Positions 4,805 to 12,451 of a stretch of DNA of 13,382 bases are shown here, piece by piece. Source of the DNA: an uncultured Ruminococcus sp. (GTDB lineage: Bacteria; Bacillota; Clostridia; Oscillospirales; Ruminococcaceae); NCBI GenBank assembly GCA_900545125.1, contig UQXS01000045.1:1-13382 (forward strand), in the 5' to 3' direction. Position numbers and translations under genes: made by a program. Below the pieces are notes generated by a model. The model ran no database searches. It was not told where the DNA came from and saw only the letters and a program-made list of their open reading frames with translations. Each line of letters opens with the position of its first letter. Position 1 is the stretch's first letter.

Positions 4805-7254
4805 TGCCGCTTATCGCCGAAACAGCCGTCAGCGGAACTGCCAGTTCATTTGATAAGCTGTTCAGCTACAGCGTACCGAACGATGTGGCAGAAAAAATTG
4901 CCTGCGGATGCAGAGTGCTTGTTCCATTCGGAAACGGCGGAAAACGCAGGATCGGCGTTGTTATGAAGCTTTCAGAGGGAGAGACGGACGGGTTCAAATC
5001 CGTAATTTCCCTTGCCGACAGCAAACCGATCATCTCGGAAGAACTGATACAGCTTGCTTTTTATCTCCGTGAGCAGACATTCTGTACCTACTTTGATGCG
5101 GTAAAAGTCATGCTGCCGCCTGCCATGAATATTTCTGCGAGGGAAAAATTTTCTCTCAATAAAAGTTTCAGCGATATTTCCTTACTGTCGGAAAATGCCG
5201 CATGGCTTCTGGAGGATTTCCGTTCTGCCGCAGATATCAAGGAACTCAACAGCCTGATTTCCGGTTACATCGACAAAAACGGCAGAGCTTTTATAGACGA
5301 GCTGCTTGAATCCGGAGCTTTGGTGTCTGACAACATTTTTCGTCAGGCAGCGGGAGATGCAACGGTCAGAATGGTAAGACTTACAGACGAATATCTCAGT
5401 GAGCCCGATAAATTCCGGCTTACTCCGAAGCAGAAAAAAGCAGCCGATTTTCTGAGTGAATCAGGTGCGGTTTCTGTAAAGGAAGCTGCATATATGTGCG
5501 GTGTTTCGGCAGATGTCATAAAACGGCTTTGCGCAAACGGAGCTGCTGCCGAATATGAGACCGAAGTTCTCAGAAGCGTTCGTGACGGGGCGGATGAACG
5601 ATGCGATCCTGATGATATAACGCTGTCAGAGGAACAGCAGCGTGCTCACGATGCCGTTCTTGCAAGGATATTTGAGAAAAAAGCCGGAACTTTTCTGCTC
5701 CACGGAGTAACGGGAAGCGGCAAAACTTCTGTATTTGAAAAACTTATTTCCGATACGGTAAAACTTGGACGTCAGGCGATGCTTCTCGTTCCTGAAATAG
5801 GACTTACACCGCAGGTACTGCGAAGATTCAGAGCACTTTTCGGAGAAAGAGTCGCCGTCATTCACAGCGGACTTTCAATGGGACAACGCCTTGACGAATA
5901 CAAAAGAATAAAGCGCAGAGATGCCGATATAGTTATCGGCACAAGGAGCGCAGTGTTTGCGCCCCTTGACAACATCGGGCTTATAGTAATCGACGAGGAA
6001 GGTGAACGTTCTTATAAATCGGAAACCGCTCCCCGTTATTCGACTCACGATGTTGCCCGGCAAAGATGTGCCTGTCATAGTGCAGTGCTGCTTCTTGCAT
6101 CTGCGACGCCCTCAATAGAAAGCTACTATCTTGCCGAAAAGGGCATATATAAGCTTCTGGAGATGAAGAACCGCTTTCACAGCAATCCTCTTCCGGAGGT
6201 AAGCGTGATAGATATGAATATCGAGCGAACCGAGGGAAACGCTTCGGAATTCAGCCGTTGTCTTGCGGCTGAGATAAACGATAATCTGCAAAAGGGCGAA
6301 CAGACGATACTTCTTCTGAACCGCAGAGGATTTCATACGATCGTAAGCTGCTGTGACTGCTATAAACCGGTATACTGCCCCAATTGTTCCGTTCCGCTGA
6401 CATATCACAAAAAAAACGACAGAATGATGTGTCACTACTGCGGATACAGCTGCGAACCGGTAACTGTCTGCCCTGTCTGCGGTTCACAGCATTTGAAAAG
6501 CATGGGATTCGGAACGCAGAAGCTTGAAGCGGAACTTAATATGATGTTTCCGCAGGCAAGGATTCTTCGCATGGATGCAGATACCGCCTTTTCCCGATGT
6601 TCCTACGAAAAGAACTTCACAGACTTCCGCAGCGGAGAATACGACATAATGATAGGTACGCAGATGATTGGCAAGGGACTTGATTTTCCGGATGTTACGC
6701 TGGTCGGCGTACTTTCAGTTGACAAGGCTCTCTATGCCGGAGATTTCCGGAGCTATGAACGGACTTTCTCGCTTATAACGCAGGTTGTAGGCAGAGGAGG
6801 ACGTGGAAAGCGTCAGGGAAGAGCAGTACTCCAGACATTCATGCCGGATCATTACGTAATGAATCTGGCGGCGATGCAGGACTACAAAAGTTTCTACAGA
6901 GAAGAGATTGCCATACGCCGTGCCATGATATTTCCGCCGCTGTGTGATATGTGTATACTCTGCTTCTCGTCCGCTGATGAAACTGCGGTAAAAAGCGGAA
7001 CAGATGCCGTTATCGTTCTGATGAACGGAATGCTCCGTGAACTTCAGCCGAAAACTCCTGTAAGAGTTCTTGGTCCTGTAAAGTGTTCATACGGAAAAAT
7101 AAACGGCAAATACAGATACAGGATAATTATAAAATGCAAAAATACTGCTGAAATACGTGGGTTCATACGTGATCTCACCGTAAAAGCTGCAAAGATAAAA
7201 GAAATGAAAAAAGTCACGCTTTATGCCGATATGAACGGCGATACAGGCGTATGA
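4804..7254 (+). CDS. priA: Primosomal protein N', replication restart helicase PriA
   Basis: PriA rebuilds replication forks away from the origin: it recognises stalled forks, unwinds DNA 3' to 5' and loads the primosome. The 816-residue protein has the 3'-end-binding N-terminal domain (about 1-110), a winged-helix region and a two-lobed helicase from about 275. Walker A is GVTGSGKTS (301-309). Motif III is LASATPSIESY (431-441). Four CxxC pairs make the zinc domain: C516/C519, C525/C528, C543/C546 and C556/C559. Motif V is IGTQMIGKGLDFPDV and motif VI QVVGRGGR. Two motifs deviate: Walker B reads DEEG (397-400) instead of the usual DEEH, and the following PRYHARDVA-type segment reads PRYSTHDVA (410-418). 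The start at 4804 overlaps the rpoZ stop by one base and gives a standard N-terminus; a longer frame from 4765 lies inside rpoZ. Confidence 0.95.
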   Translation: MPLIAETAVSGTASSFDKLFSYSVPNDVAEKIACGCRVLVPFGNGGKRRIGVVMKLSEGETDGFKSVISLADSKPIISEELIQLAFYLREQTFCTYFDAVKVMLPPAMNISAREKFSLNKSFSDISLLSENAAWLLEDFRSAADIKELNSLISGYIDKNGRAFIDELLESGALVSDNIFRQAAGDATVRMVRLTDEYLSEPDKFRLTPKQKKAADFLSESGAVSVKEAAYMCGVSADVIKRLCANGAAAEYETEVLRSVRDGADERCDPDDITLSEEQQRAHDAVLARIFEKKAGTFLLHGVTGSGKTSVFEKLISDTVKLGRQAMLLVPEIGLTPQVLRRFRALFGERVAVIHSGLSMGQRLDEYKRIKRRDADIVIGTRSAVFAPLDNIGLIVIDEEGERSYKSETAPRYSTHDVARQRCACHSAVLLLASATPSIESYYLAEKGIYKLLEMKNRFHSNPLPEVSVIDMNIERTEGNASEFSRCLAAEINDNLQKGEQTILLLNRRGFHTIVSCCDCYKPVYCPNCSVPLTYHKKNDRMMCHYCGYSCEPVTVCPVCGSQHLKSMGFGTQKLEAELNMMFPQARILRMDADTAFSRCSYEKNFTDFRSGEYDIMIGTQMIGKGLDFPDVTLVGVLSVDKALYAGDFRSYERTFSLITQVVGRGGRGKRQGRAVLQTFMPDHYVMNLAAMQDYKSFYREEIAIRRAMIFPPLCDMCILCFSSADETAVKSGTDAVIVLMNGMLRELQPKTPVRVLGPVKCSYGKINGKYRYRIIIKCKNTAEIRGFIRDLTVKAAKIKEMKKVTLYADMNGDTGV

Positions 7255-7272
7255 CAGAAAGGATGCAAAAAA

Positions 7273-7734
7273 ATGGCACTAAGAAAAATTCTGACAGACA
7301 AGGACGAGATACTGCATAAGGTATGCAAACCCGTTGAAAAATTTGACGAAAAGCTTGCACAGCTTCTTGATGATATGCACGAAACACTTGACAAGGCACA
7401 GGGACTTGGTCTTGCTGCTCCGCAGGTAGGAATCTGCCGCAGAATATTCATCATGCACCTTGAGGAGGGCAGTGTTGAAGCCATAAATCCCGAGGTAACG
7501 AAACGTGAGGGCAGACAGCGTGTTCAGGAGGGATGTCTCTCCTGCCCCAATATCTGGGGATACGTCACACGTCCGATGAAGTGTCACCTTAAAGCTCAGG
7601 ATCGCCACGGAAACTGGTTTGAGCGTGATTTCACTGAACTGGGCGCACAATGTACCTGCCATGAAAACGATCATCTTGAAGGTCACGTTTTCACTGAAAT
7701 CGTCGAGGAATTTTTCGTTCCTGAGGAGGAATGA
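7273..7734 (+). CDS. def: Peptide deformylase
   Basis: This metalloenzyme removes the N-formyl group from initiator methionine as chains leave the ribosome. All three active-site motifs are intact in the 153-residue protein: GLGLAAPQVG at 44-53, EGCLS at 86-90 with metal ligand C88, and HENDHLEG at 130-137 with ligands H130 and H134 and catalytic E131. The metal is usually Fe(II). Its short length suits the type 1 group, as far as can be judged by eye. A modest AAAGGA site precedes the ATG, 18 nt after priA. It is followed 3 nt later by fmt, whose product adds the formyl group that Def removes. Confidence 0.96.
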   Translation: MALRKILTDKDEILHKVCKPVEKFDEKLAQLLDDMHETLDKAQGLGLAAPQVGICRRIFIMHLEEGSVEAINPEVTKREGRQRVQEGCLSCPNIWGYVTRPMKCHLKAQDRHGNWFERDFTELGAQCTCHENDHLEGHVFTEIVEEFFVPEEE

Positions 7735-7737
7735 TAC

Positions 7738-8676
7738 ATGAAGATAGTATTTATGGGAACTCCGGACTTTGCCGTTCCCTGCCTGAAAATGCTGGCGGAG
7801 AGCAGCCATGAGATTGCGGCAGTCTTTACACAGCCCGACAAACCCAAGGGAAGAGGATATAAGATGATCCCCACCCCGGTCAAGACGGCTGCGCTTGAAT
7901 ACGGACTTCCGGTATATCAGCCGCTTTCCCTGAGAAAGGGAGAGGATGCAGAAAAGGCAATGGCTATTCTCCGTGAAATTGCTCCCGATGTAATAGTTGT
8001 TACAGCATACGGACAGATACTTCCCAAAGAGGTTCTGGAGCTTCCGGAATACGGCTGTATCAATATTCATGCCTCTCTCCTGCCAAAATACAGAGGAGCT
8101 GCACCGATCAACTGGGTCATACTGAACGGAGAGAAAGAAACCGGAGTAACTTCGATGCAGATGAGCGAAGGTCTTGACACAGGAGATATGCTGATAAAGC
8201 GGTCAACCGTCATCGGGGAAAACGAAACTTATCAGGAACTTTACAGCCGCCTGTCAGAAACAGGTGCAGAAGTTCTTGCCGAAACTCTCACCGCCATTGA
8301 AAACGGAACTCTCTTTCCTGAAAAACAGGACGATTCACTTTCATGCTATTCCCCCATGATTACCAAAGAAATGAGTTCACTGGACTTCTCAAAAACTGCC
8401 GCTGAGGTACACAATACCATAAGAGGAGTCACAGGATTTGCGCTTCTCGGCGGCAAAAGACTGAAAGTCTTTTCCTCAATGCTTTCCGGAGAATCAGATA
8501 AAAGCGCAGCCGACGGAGAGATCACAGATACGGCTCACTTCGGAGTAAAATGCGGAGACGGAAAAATCATACGATTCCTTGAAGTTCAGCCTGAGGGCAA
8601 AAAGCGCATGAAAGTACAGGATTTTCTTCGGGGAAATAAACTAACAGCCGGTACTATATTAAATCAGGAGGTATAA
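7738..8676 (+). CDS. fmt: Methionyl-tRNA formyltransferase
   Basis: This cytoplasmic enzyme transfers a formyl group from 10-formyltetrahydrofolate to initiator Met-tRNA. The 312-residue protein starts with the expected MKIVFMGTPDFAVP. The folate-binding and catalytic segment is complete: N109 and H111 in INIHASLLPKYRGAAPI, and D147 in EGLDTGD. These match E. coli N108, H110 and D146. The C-terminal tRNA-binding domain starts around residue 205 (SLDFSKTAAEVHNTIRG). A strong GAGGAGG site ends about 10 nt before the ATG. It sits 3 nt after def and 2 nt before the zinc peptidase gene. The function is secure. Confidence 0.97.
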   Translation: MKIVFMGTPDFAVPCLKMLAESSHEIAAVFTQPDKPKGRGYKMIPTPVKTAALEYGLPVYQPLSLRKGEDAEKAMAILREIAPDVIVVTAYGQILPKEVLELPEYGCINIHASLLPKYRGAAPINWVILNGEKETGVTSMQMSEGLDTGDMLIKRSTVIGENETYQELYSRLSETGAEVLAETLTAIENGTLFPEKQDDSLSCYSPMITKEMSSLDFSKTAAEVHNTIRGVTGFALLGGKRLKVFSSMLSGESDKSAADGEITDTAHFGVKCGDGKIIRFLEVQPEGKKRMKVQDFLRGNKLTAGTILNQEV

Positions 8677-8678
8677 TT

Positions 8679-9353
8679 ATGTCATCATCAATCATTTTCT
8701 TTCTCGTAATGCTCATTCTCCCGCTCATCGCACAGATCAGGGTAACATCAACGTTCAACAAGTACAAAACCGTACACAATTCAAGGGGGCTCACAGCCGA
8801 TCAGGTAGCAAGACAGATACTTGACAGCAACGGTCTTTATCACATCCGCATTGAAAGGATCGGCGGAAATCTTACCGATCACTTTGATCCTACGGCAAAT
8901 GTTATTCGTTTGTCCGACTCAGTTTACGGAAGCACTTCTGTTGCCGCTATAGGAGTAGCTGCTCACGAGTGCGGCCACGCCTGCCAGCACGCTCAGGAAT
9001 ATGCTCCTATCAAGCTCAGAACGGCTATAGTTCCCATCACAAACATCTGCTCAAGACTCTGGTATATCACATTCCTTATTGGCGTGCTTCTTTTCGAGGC
9101 AATCCCCATGATCGCATGGCTGGGAGTTATCATGTTCTCTGCCGTTGTACTGTTCCAGCTGGTAACGCTCCCCACAGAGCTTGATGCCAGCGGAAGAGCG
9201 CTCAATACGCTTGAAACCGACGGCATTCTTGACTACAGCGAAGTACCGATGGCAAGAAAGGTTCTTAAAGCTGCTGCTTTCACATATGTAACTGCTCTGA
9301 TAACATCAATAATGCAGCTTCTCAGACTTCTTTCAATGTTCAGAGATAACTGA
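8679..9353 (+). CDS. YugP-type membrane zinc metallopeptidase (Zn_peptidase_2)
   Basis: This 224-residue predicted integral membrane protein resembles the YugP / Zn_peptidase_2 (PF04298, COG2738) family. It has an N-terminal membrane helix (about 5-21) and the zinc site HECGH at 96-100, with H96 and H100 as ligands and E97 as catalyst. A likely third ligand is E167 in PTELDAS. Two adjacent hydrophobic segments lie at about 127-163, and a final one near 196-216. The segment FNKYKTVHNSRGLTADQVARQIL before the metal site is also typical. Substrates of the family are unknown. AGGAGG at the end of fmt is its ribosome binding site. B. subtilis has no gene at this point of its fmt-rsmB cluster; the position may be usual in Clostridia, but I cannot verify that here. 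Family call firm, role unknown. Confidence 0.88.
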   Translation: MSSSIIFFLVMLILPLIAQIRVTSTFNKYKTVHNSRGLTADQVARQILDSNGLYHIRIERIGGNLTDHFDPTANVIRLSDSVYGSTSVAAIGVAAHECGHACQHAQEYAPIKLRTAIVPITNICSRLWYITFLIGVLLFEAIPMIAWLGVIMFSAVVLFQLVTLPTELDASGRALNTLETDGILDYSEVPMARKVLKAAAFTYVTALITSIMQLLRLLSMFRDN

Positions 9354-9355
9354 TT

Positions 9356-10660
9356 ATGTCAGACGCACGCTATCTTGCGGTAAAGCTTCTGTGCAAGACC
9401 TTTGGCAGCAGAAGCTATTCAAACATTCAGCTGAACAGCGCTCTCGGTTCCGCAGATATGGAACCGAGAGAAAAAAAGCTGTGTTCAGCCATATATTACG
9501 GGGTAATTGAGAGAAAGCTCACACTCGATCATATAATCGGCGGACTTTCCTCACGCCCCCTTTCAAAGCTTGACGATTCTGTGCTGAATATTCTCCGCAG
9601 CGGAATTTTCCAGATTCTATACATGGACGGTATTCCCGACAATGCAGCGGTAAATGAAAGCGTAGAACTTGCAAAATCAATGAAGAAAACAAGTGCCTCA
9701 GGCATGATAAATGCAATACTCAGGAATTTTATCCGCAGCGGAAAAGAAATAAAGCTTCCCGAAGATGAGATACAAAAGGCTTCAATAAAATATTCTGCTC
9801 CATGCGGACTTGTTACGTCGCTTATTGACGACTACGGCAGAGAGTATGCTGAAGATCTTCTTGAAGCTGCGCTTGGCAAGCCGGATATTTCCGTCCGCCG
9901 CAATCCGTTAAAATGCACAGACGAAAAATTTCTGACTGCTCTCGGAGGAATATCCGCTGAAAAGTCGGAGATACTGGAAAACTGCTATCACCTTGACTGT
10001 GGTGATCCGGCTGAACTTAGTGCATTCAGGGATGGATTATTTCACGTTCAGGATCTTTCCTCACAGTTATGCTGCGAGGCCCTTGCCCCGTCCGAAAGCG
10101 ATCTTGTGCTTGACATCTGTGCTGCTCCCGGCGGAAAGACTTTCACAATGGCTGAAATGATGAACGGAAAAGGAAATATATTTGCTTTCGACCTTCATGA
10201 AAAACGTGTAAGGCTCATACGTGACGGTGCTGCACGGCTTGGACTGGAAAACATTTCTGCAAGTGCCGGAGATGCATCAAAATTCAATCCGGAACTTCCG
10301 GCGTTTACAAAAATTCTCTGTGATGTCCCCTGCTCCGGTATCGGAGTTATCGGACGCAAGCCGGAGATAAAATACAAAAATATTTCCGATTTTTCCGGAC
10401 TTCCCGAAATACAGTACGCCATTGCTGACAATGCGGTCAGATATCTTGCACCGGGCGGAGAAATGGTATACTCTACCTGTACGCTCCGGCGTGCCGAAAA
10501 TGATAATATCTGCGACAGACTGCTTGCGGAACATCCGGAACTTGAACCCTGCATACTCGGCGGAATTGCCGGTAAGAAATTCGGATGCAGAGCAAGTATA
10601 TTTCCCATGCATTTCGGAAGCGACGGATTCTTCATTGCAAAATTCCGTAAAATCAGATAA
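9356..10660 (+). CDS. rsmB: 16S rRNA m5C967 methyltransferase RsmB
   Basis: RsmB (Sun/Fmu) methylates a 16S rRNA cytosine, C967 in E. coli numbering, using S-adenosylmethionine. The 434-residue protein has the NusB-like RNA-binding domain at about 1-130, including AIYYGVIERKLTLDHII. A Rossmann methyltransferase domain occupies the C-terminal half. The SAM-binding motif is LDICAAPGGKT at 252-262. The release cysteine is C326 in DVPCSGIG and the catalytic nucleophile is C375 in YSTCTLRRAEND. The ATG follows the peptidase stop by 2 nt and has no good Shine-Dalgarno sequence, so translation is probably coupled to the upstream gene. Its position before rlmN is conserved in Firmicutes. Confidence 0.95.
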   Translation: MSDARYLAVKLLCKTFGSRSYSNIQLNSALGSADMEPREKKLCSAIYYGVIERKLTLDHIIGGLSSRPLSKLDDSVLNILRSGIFQILYMDGIPDNAAVNESVELAKSMKKTSASGMINAILRNFIRSGKEIKLPEDEIQKASIKYSAPCGLVTSLIDDYGREYAEDLLEAALGKPDISVRRNPLKCTDEKFLTALGGISAEKSEILENCYHLDCGDPAELSAFRDGLFHVQDLSSQLCCEALAPSESDLVLDICAAPGGKTFTMAEMMNGKGNIFAFDLHEKRVRLIRDGAARLGLENISASAGDASKFNPELPAFTKILCDVPCSGIGVIGRKPEIKYKNISDFSGLPEIQYAIADNAVRYLAPGGEMVYSTCTLRRAENDNICDRLLAEHPELEPCILGGIAGKKFGCRASIFPMHFGSDGFFIAKFRKIR

Positions 10661-10666
10661 GAGGTG
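10661..10666 (+). promoter_or_regulatory. Ribosome binding site that sets a TTG start for rlmN
   Basis: GAGGTG, the same motif as used by rpoZ, sits 6 nt upstream of TTG at 10673. An alternative GTG at 10664 lies inside this motif and has no Shine-Dalgarno sequence of its own, so the TTG is the better start. Confidence 0.7.
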
Positions 10667-10672
10667 TATCAA

Positions 10673-11719
10673 TTGGTAAAAACAGATATTCTCAGTCTCA
10701 GCCTTGACGAACTTGAACGTATACTTGTTGAAAGCGGGGAGAAAAAATTCCGTGCAAAACAGATTTTCCAGTGGCTTCATGTAAAAAGGGTCACGGATTT
10801 TGACAAAATGACTGATATATCTGTCCAACTGAGACAGTGCCTAAAAGAAAAATTTTGTATAAATAGACTATTTATGCAAAAAAGACTTGAATCTACTATA
10901 GATAATACTGTAAAATATCTTTATAGGCTTCCCGACGGGAACTTTGTCGAAACGGTTTTAATGGATTACAGCTACGGAAAAAGTATTTGTGTATCCACTC
11001 AGGTGGGATGTAAAATGGGCTGCCGTTTCTGTGCCTCTGCGATTGCAGGGTATATAAGATCGCTTACCCCGTCGGAAATACTCATGCAGATTTACGAAAC
11101 CGAACGGGATGCAGATTGCCGGGTCTCAGGAGTTGTACTTATGGGTATAGGCGAACCGCTTGACAATTTTGAAAATGTTCTTGGATTCCTGAAACTCCTT
11201 TCGGACAAGAACGGAAACAATATGAGTCTGCGTCATGTTTCGCTTTCGACCTGCGGTATAGTTCCGAGAATATATGAACTTGCCGACATGAAGCTCCAGC
11301 TTACACTGTCAGTATCCCTCCATAGTCCATATGACGACAAAAGAAGTGAAATAATGCCCGTCAACAGAACATATAATATAGATGAGCTTATGAAAGCCTG
11401 CAAATACTATATAGAAAAAACAGGCAGACGAATAACCTTTGAATACGCCGTTATAAACGACGTCAATTCATCGGAAAAGGATGCGGACAAGCTGGCAGAT
11501 CTGCTGAGAGGAATAAACTGCCATGTAAACCTTATTCCCGTAAATAAGGTAAAGGAACGCAGCTACAGAACTGTCCGTTCAGGTGTTGCAGATTTTGCAA
11601 AGCGTCTCGGGCAAAGAGGCATCAATGCTACTGTCCGGCGAACTCTCGGCAGTGATATAGAAGCGGCGTGCGGTCAGCTCAGACGAGACGCCGGAAGTGA
11701 AGGAGGCTTGGATAATTGA
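10673..11719 (+). CDS. rlmN: Dual-specificity RNA adenine C2 methyltransferase RlmN
   Basis: RlmN is a radical-SAM enzyme that makes 2-methyladenosine in 23S rRNA (A2503 in E. coli) and, in some bacteria, in tRNA. In the 348-residue protein the 4Fe-4S cluster ligands are C113, C117 and C120 in VGCKMGCRFC. The two cysteines used in methyl transfer also appear: C106 in ICVSTQVG and C333 in EAACGQLR, matching E. coli C118 and C355. An N-terminal helical RNA-binding region (FRAKQIFQWLH) precedes them, and the GEPLDNF motif follows. The start is taken as TTG at 10673 because GAGGTG is correctly spaced for it. The part around 10835-10930 is more A/T-rich than the rest of the gene. The stop codon overlaps the stp start. 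Confidence 0.96.
   Translation: MVKTDILSLSLDELERILVESGEKKFRAKQIFQWLHVKRVTDFDKMTDISVQLRQCLKEKFCINRLFMQKRLESTIDNTVKYLYRLPDGNFVETVLMDYSYGKSICVSTQVGCKMGCRFCASAIAGYIRSLTPSEILMQIYETERDADCRVSGVVLMGIGEPLDNFENVLGFLKLLSDKNGNNMSLRHVSLSTCGIVPRIYELADMKLQLTLSVSLHSPYDDKRSEIMPVNRTYNIDELMKACKYYIEKTGRRITFEYAVINDVNSSEKDADKLADLLRGINCHVNLIPVNKVKERSYRTVRSGVADFAKRLGQRGINATVRRTLGSDIEAACGQLRRDAGSEGGLDN
11701..11706 (+). promoter_or_regulatory. Ribosome binding site that sets a TTG start for stp
   Basis: AGGAGG inside the end of rlmN is 9 nt upstream of TTG at 11716. No ATG or GTG in frame gives the usual phosphatase N-terminus, so this site supports the TTG start. Confidence 0.8.
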
Positions 11720-12441
11720 GATTCAGATTCGGAACGGATATTGGTTTGAAGCGTGACGAAAATCAGGATGCCGTAAGATGTGAATATTTTGGTCATAACG
11801 TCCTTGCTGTTGTGTGCGACGGCATGGGTGGAGAACGTGCCGGAAAGGAAGCAAGCTCTGTTGCTGTTGAAGAGTTTTTTCAGCGATTCTCCGCAGGATA
11901 CTCTGAAAGTCTTGACGACGAAGAAATCAGAAAACTGCTTATATCTTCGATTTCGGCGGCAAACTCTGTTATCTACACACGTGCCCGGCTTGACTTCAAG
12001 AACTTCGGCATGGGAACGACCTGTGTCGCAGCATTCATAAACAGTAAATCTGCTTTTATAATAAATGTCGGTGACAGCAGAGCATATCTGATAACCGACA
12101 AAGAACTGCTCAGAATAACCACCGATCACAATGTTGCCGCACTTCTCTATGAAAAGGGACAGATCACCAAGGATGAAATGGAAGTGCATCCGCAGCGGCA
12201 TATGCTTACAAGGGCGGTAGGGGTAGAAAAAACCGTGCTCCCGGATACATTTATGCTTGACTACAGGGATAAAATCAGTCTGCTGCTGTGCTCTGACGGA
12301 CTTTCAGGCTACTGCGGCGACGATGAAATATATAACGTTATCCTGAACTCATCTTTTGATAACGTTGCAGACGAATTAATAAAGCTTGCTCTGAGCAAGG
12401 GTGGCCGTGACAACATAACAATTGCGGTCATATCGGATTAG
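11716..12441 (+). CDS. stp: PP2C-type serine/threonine protein phosphatase (PrpC/Stp)
   Basis: This 241-residue PPM/PP2C phosphatase is expected to reverse phosphorylation by the kinase encoded next to it. Motifs are in order: TDIGLKRDENQD at 7-18 (D18 a likely metal ligand), VVCDGMGG at 32-39 with D35, GMGTTC, VGDSRAY with D120, HMLTRAVG, LLCSDGLSG with D194, and GGRDNITIAV with D232. These provide the binuclear Mn/Mg centre. No membrane segment is seen, so it is cytosolic. Translation begins at TTG, overlapping the rlmN TGA stop by four bases (TTGA), a typical coupled arrangement. prkC follows after 10 nt. The stp-prkC pairing is standard in Firmicutes. The symbol prpC is equally used. Confidence 0.95.
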   Translation: MRFRFGTDIGLKRDENQDAVRCEYFGHNVLAVVCDGMGGERAGKEASSVAVEEFFQRFSAGYSESLDDEEIRKLLISSISAANSVIYTRARLDFKNFGMGTTCVAAFINSKSAFIINVGDSRAYLITDKELLRITTDHNVAALLYEKGQITKDEMEVHPQRHMLTRAVGVEKTVLPDTFMLDYRDKISLLLCSDGLSGYCGDDEIYNVILNSSFDNVADELIKLALSKGGRDNITIAVISD

Positions 12442-12451
12442 GAGGAACAGA

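Noticed and set aside
7279..8070. A 263-codon open frame on the minus strand across def and fmt.
   Set aside because: It is antisense to two fully conserved genes, has no recognisable protein features, and arises from codon bias in the sense strand.
10800..10823. A perfect TTGACA at 10800-10805 inside rlmN as an internal promoter.
   Set aside because: The only TATA-like words nearby (TATATC at 10816, TATCTG at 10818) leave spacers of 10-12 bp, too short for the housekeeping sigma factor.
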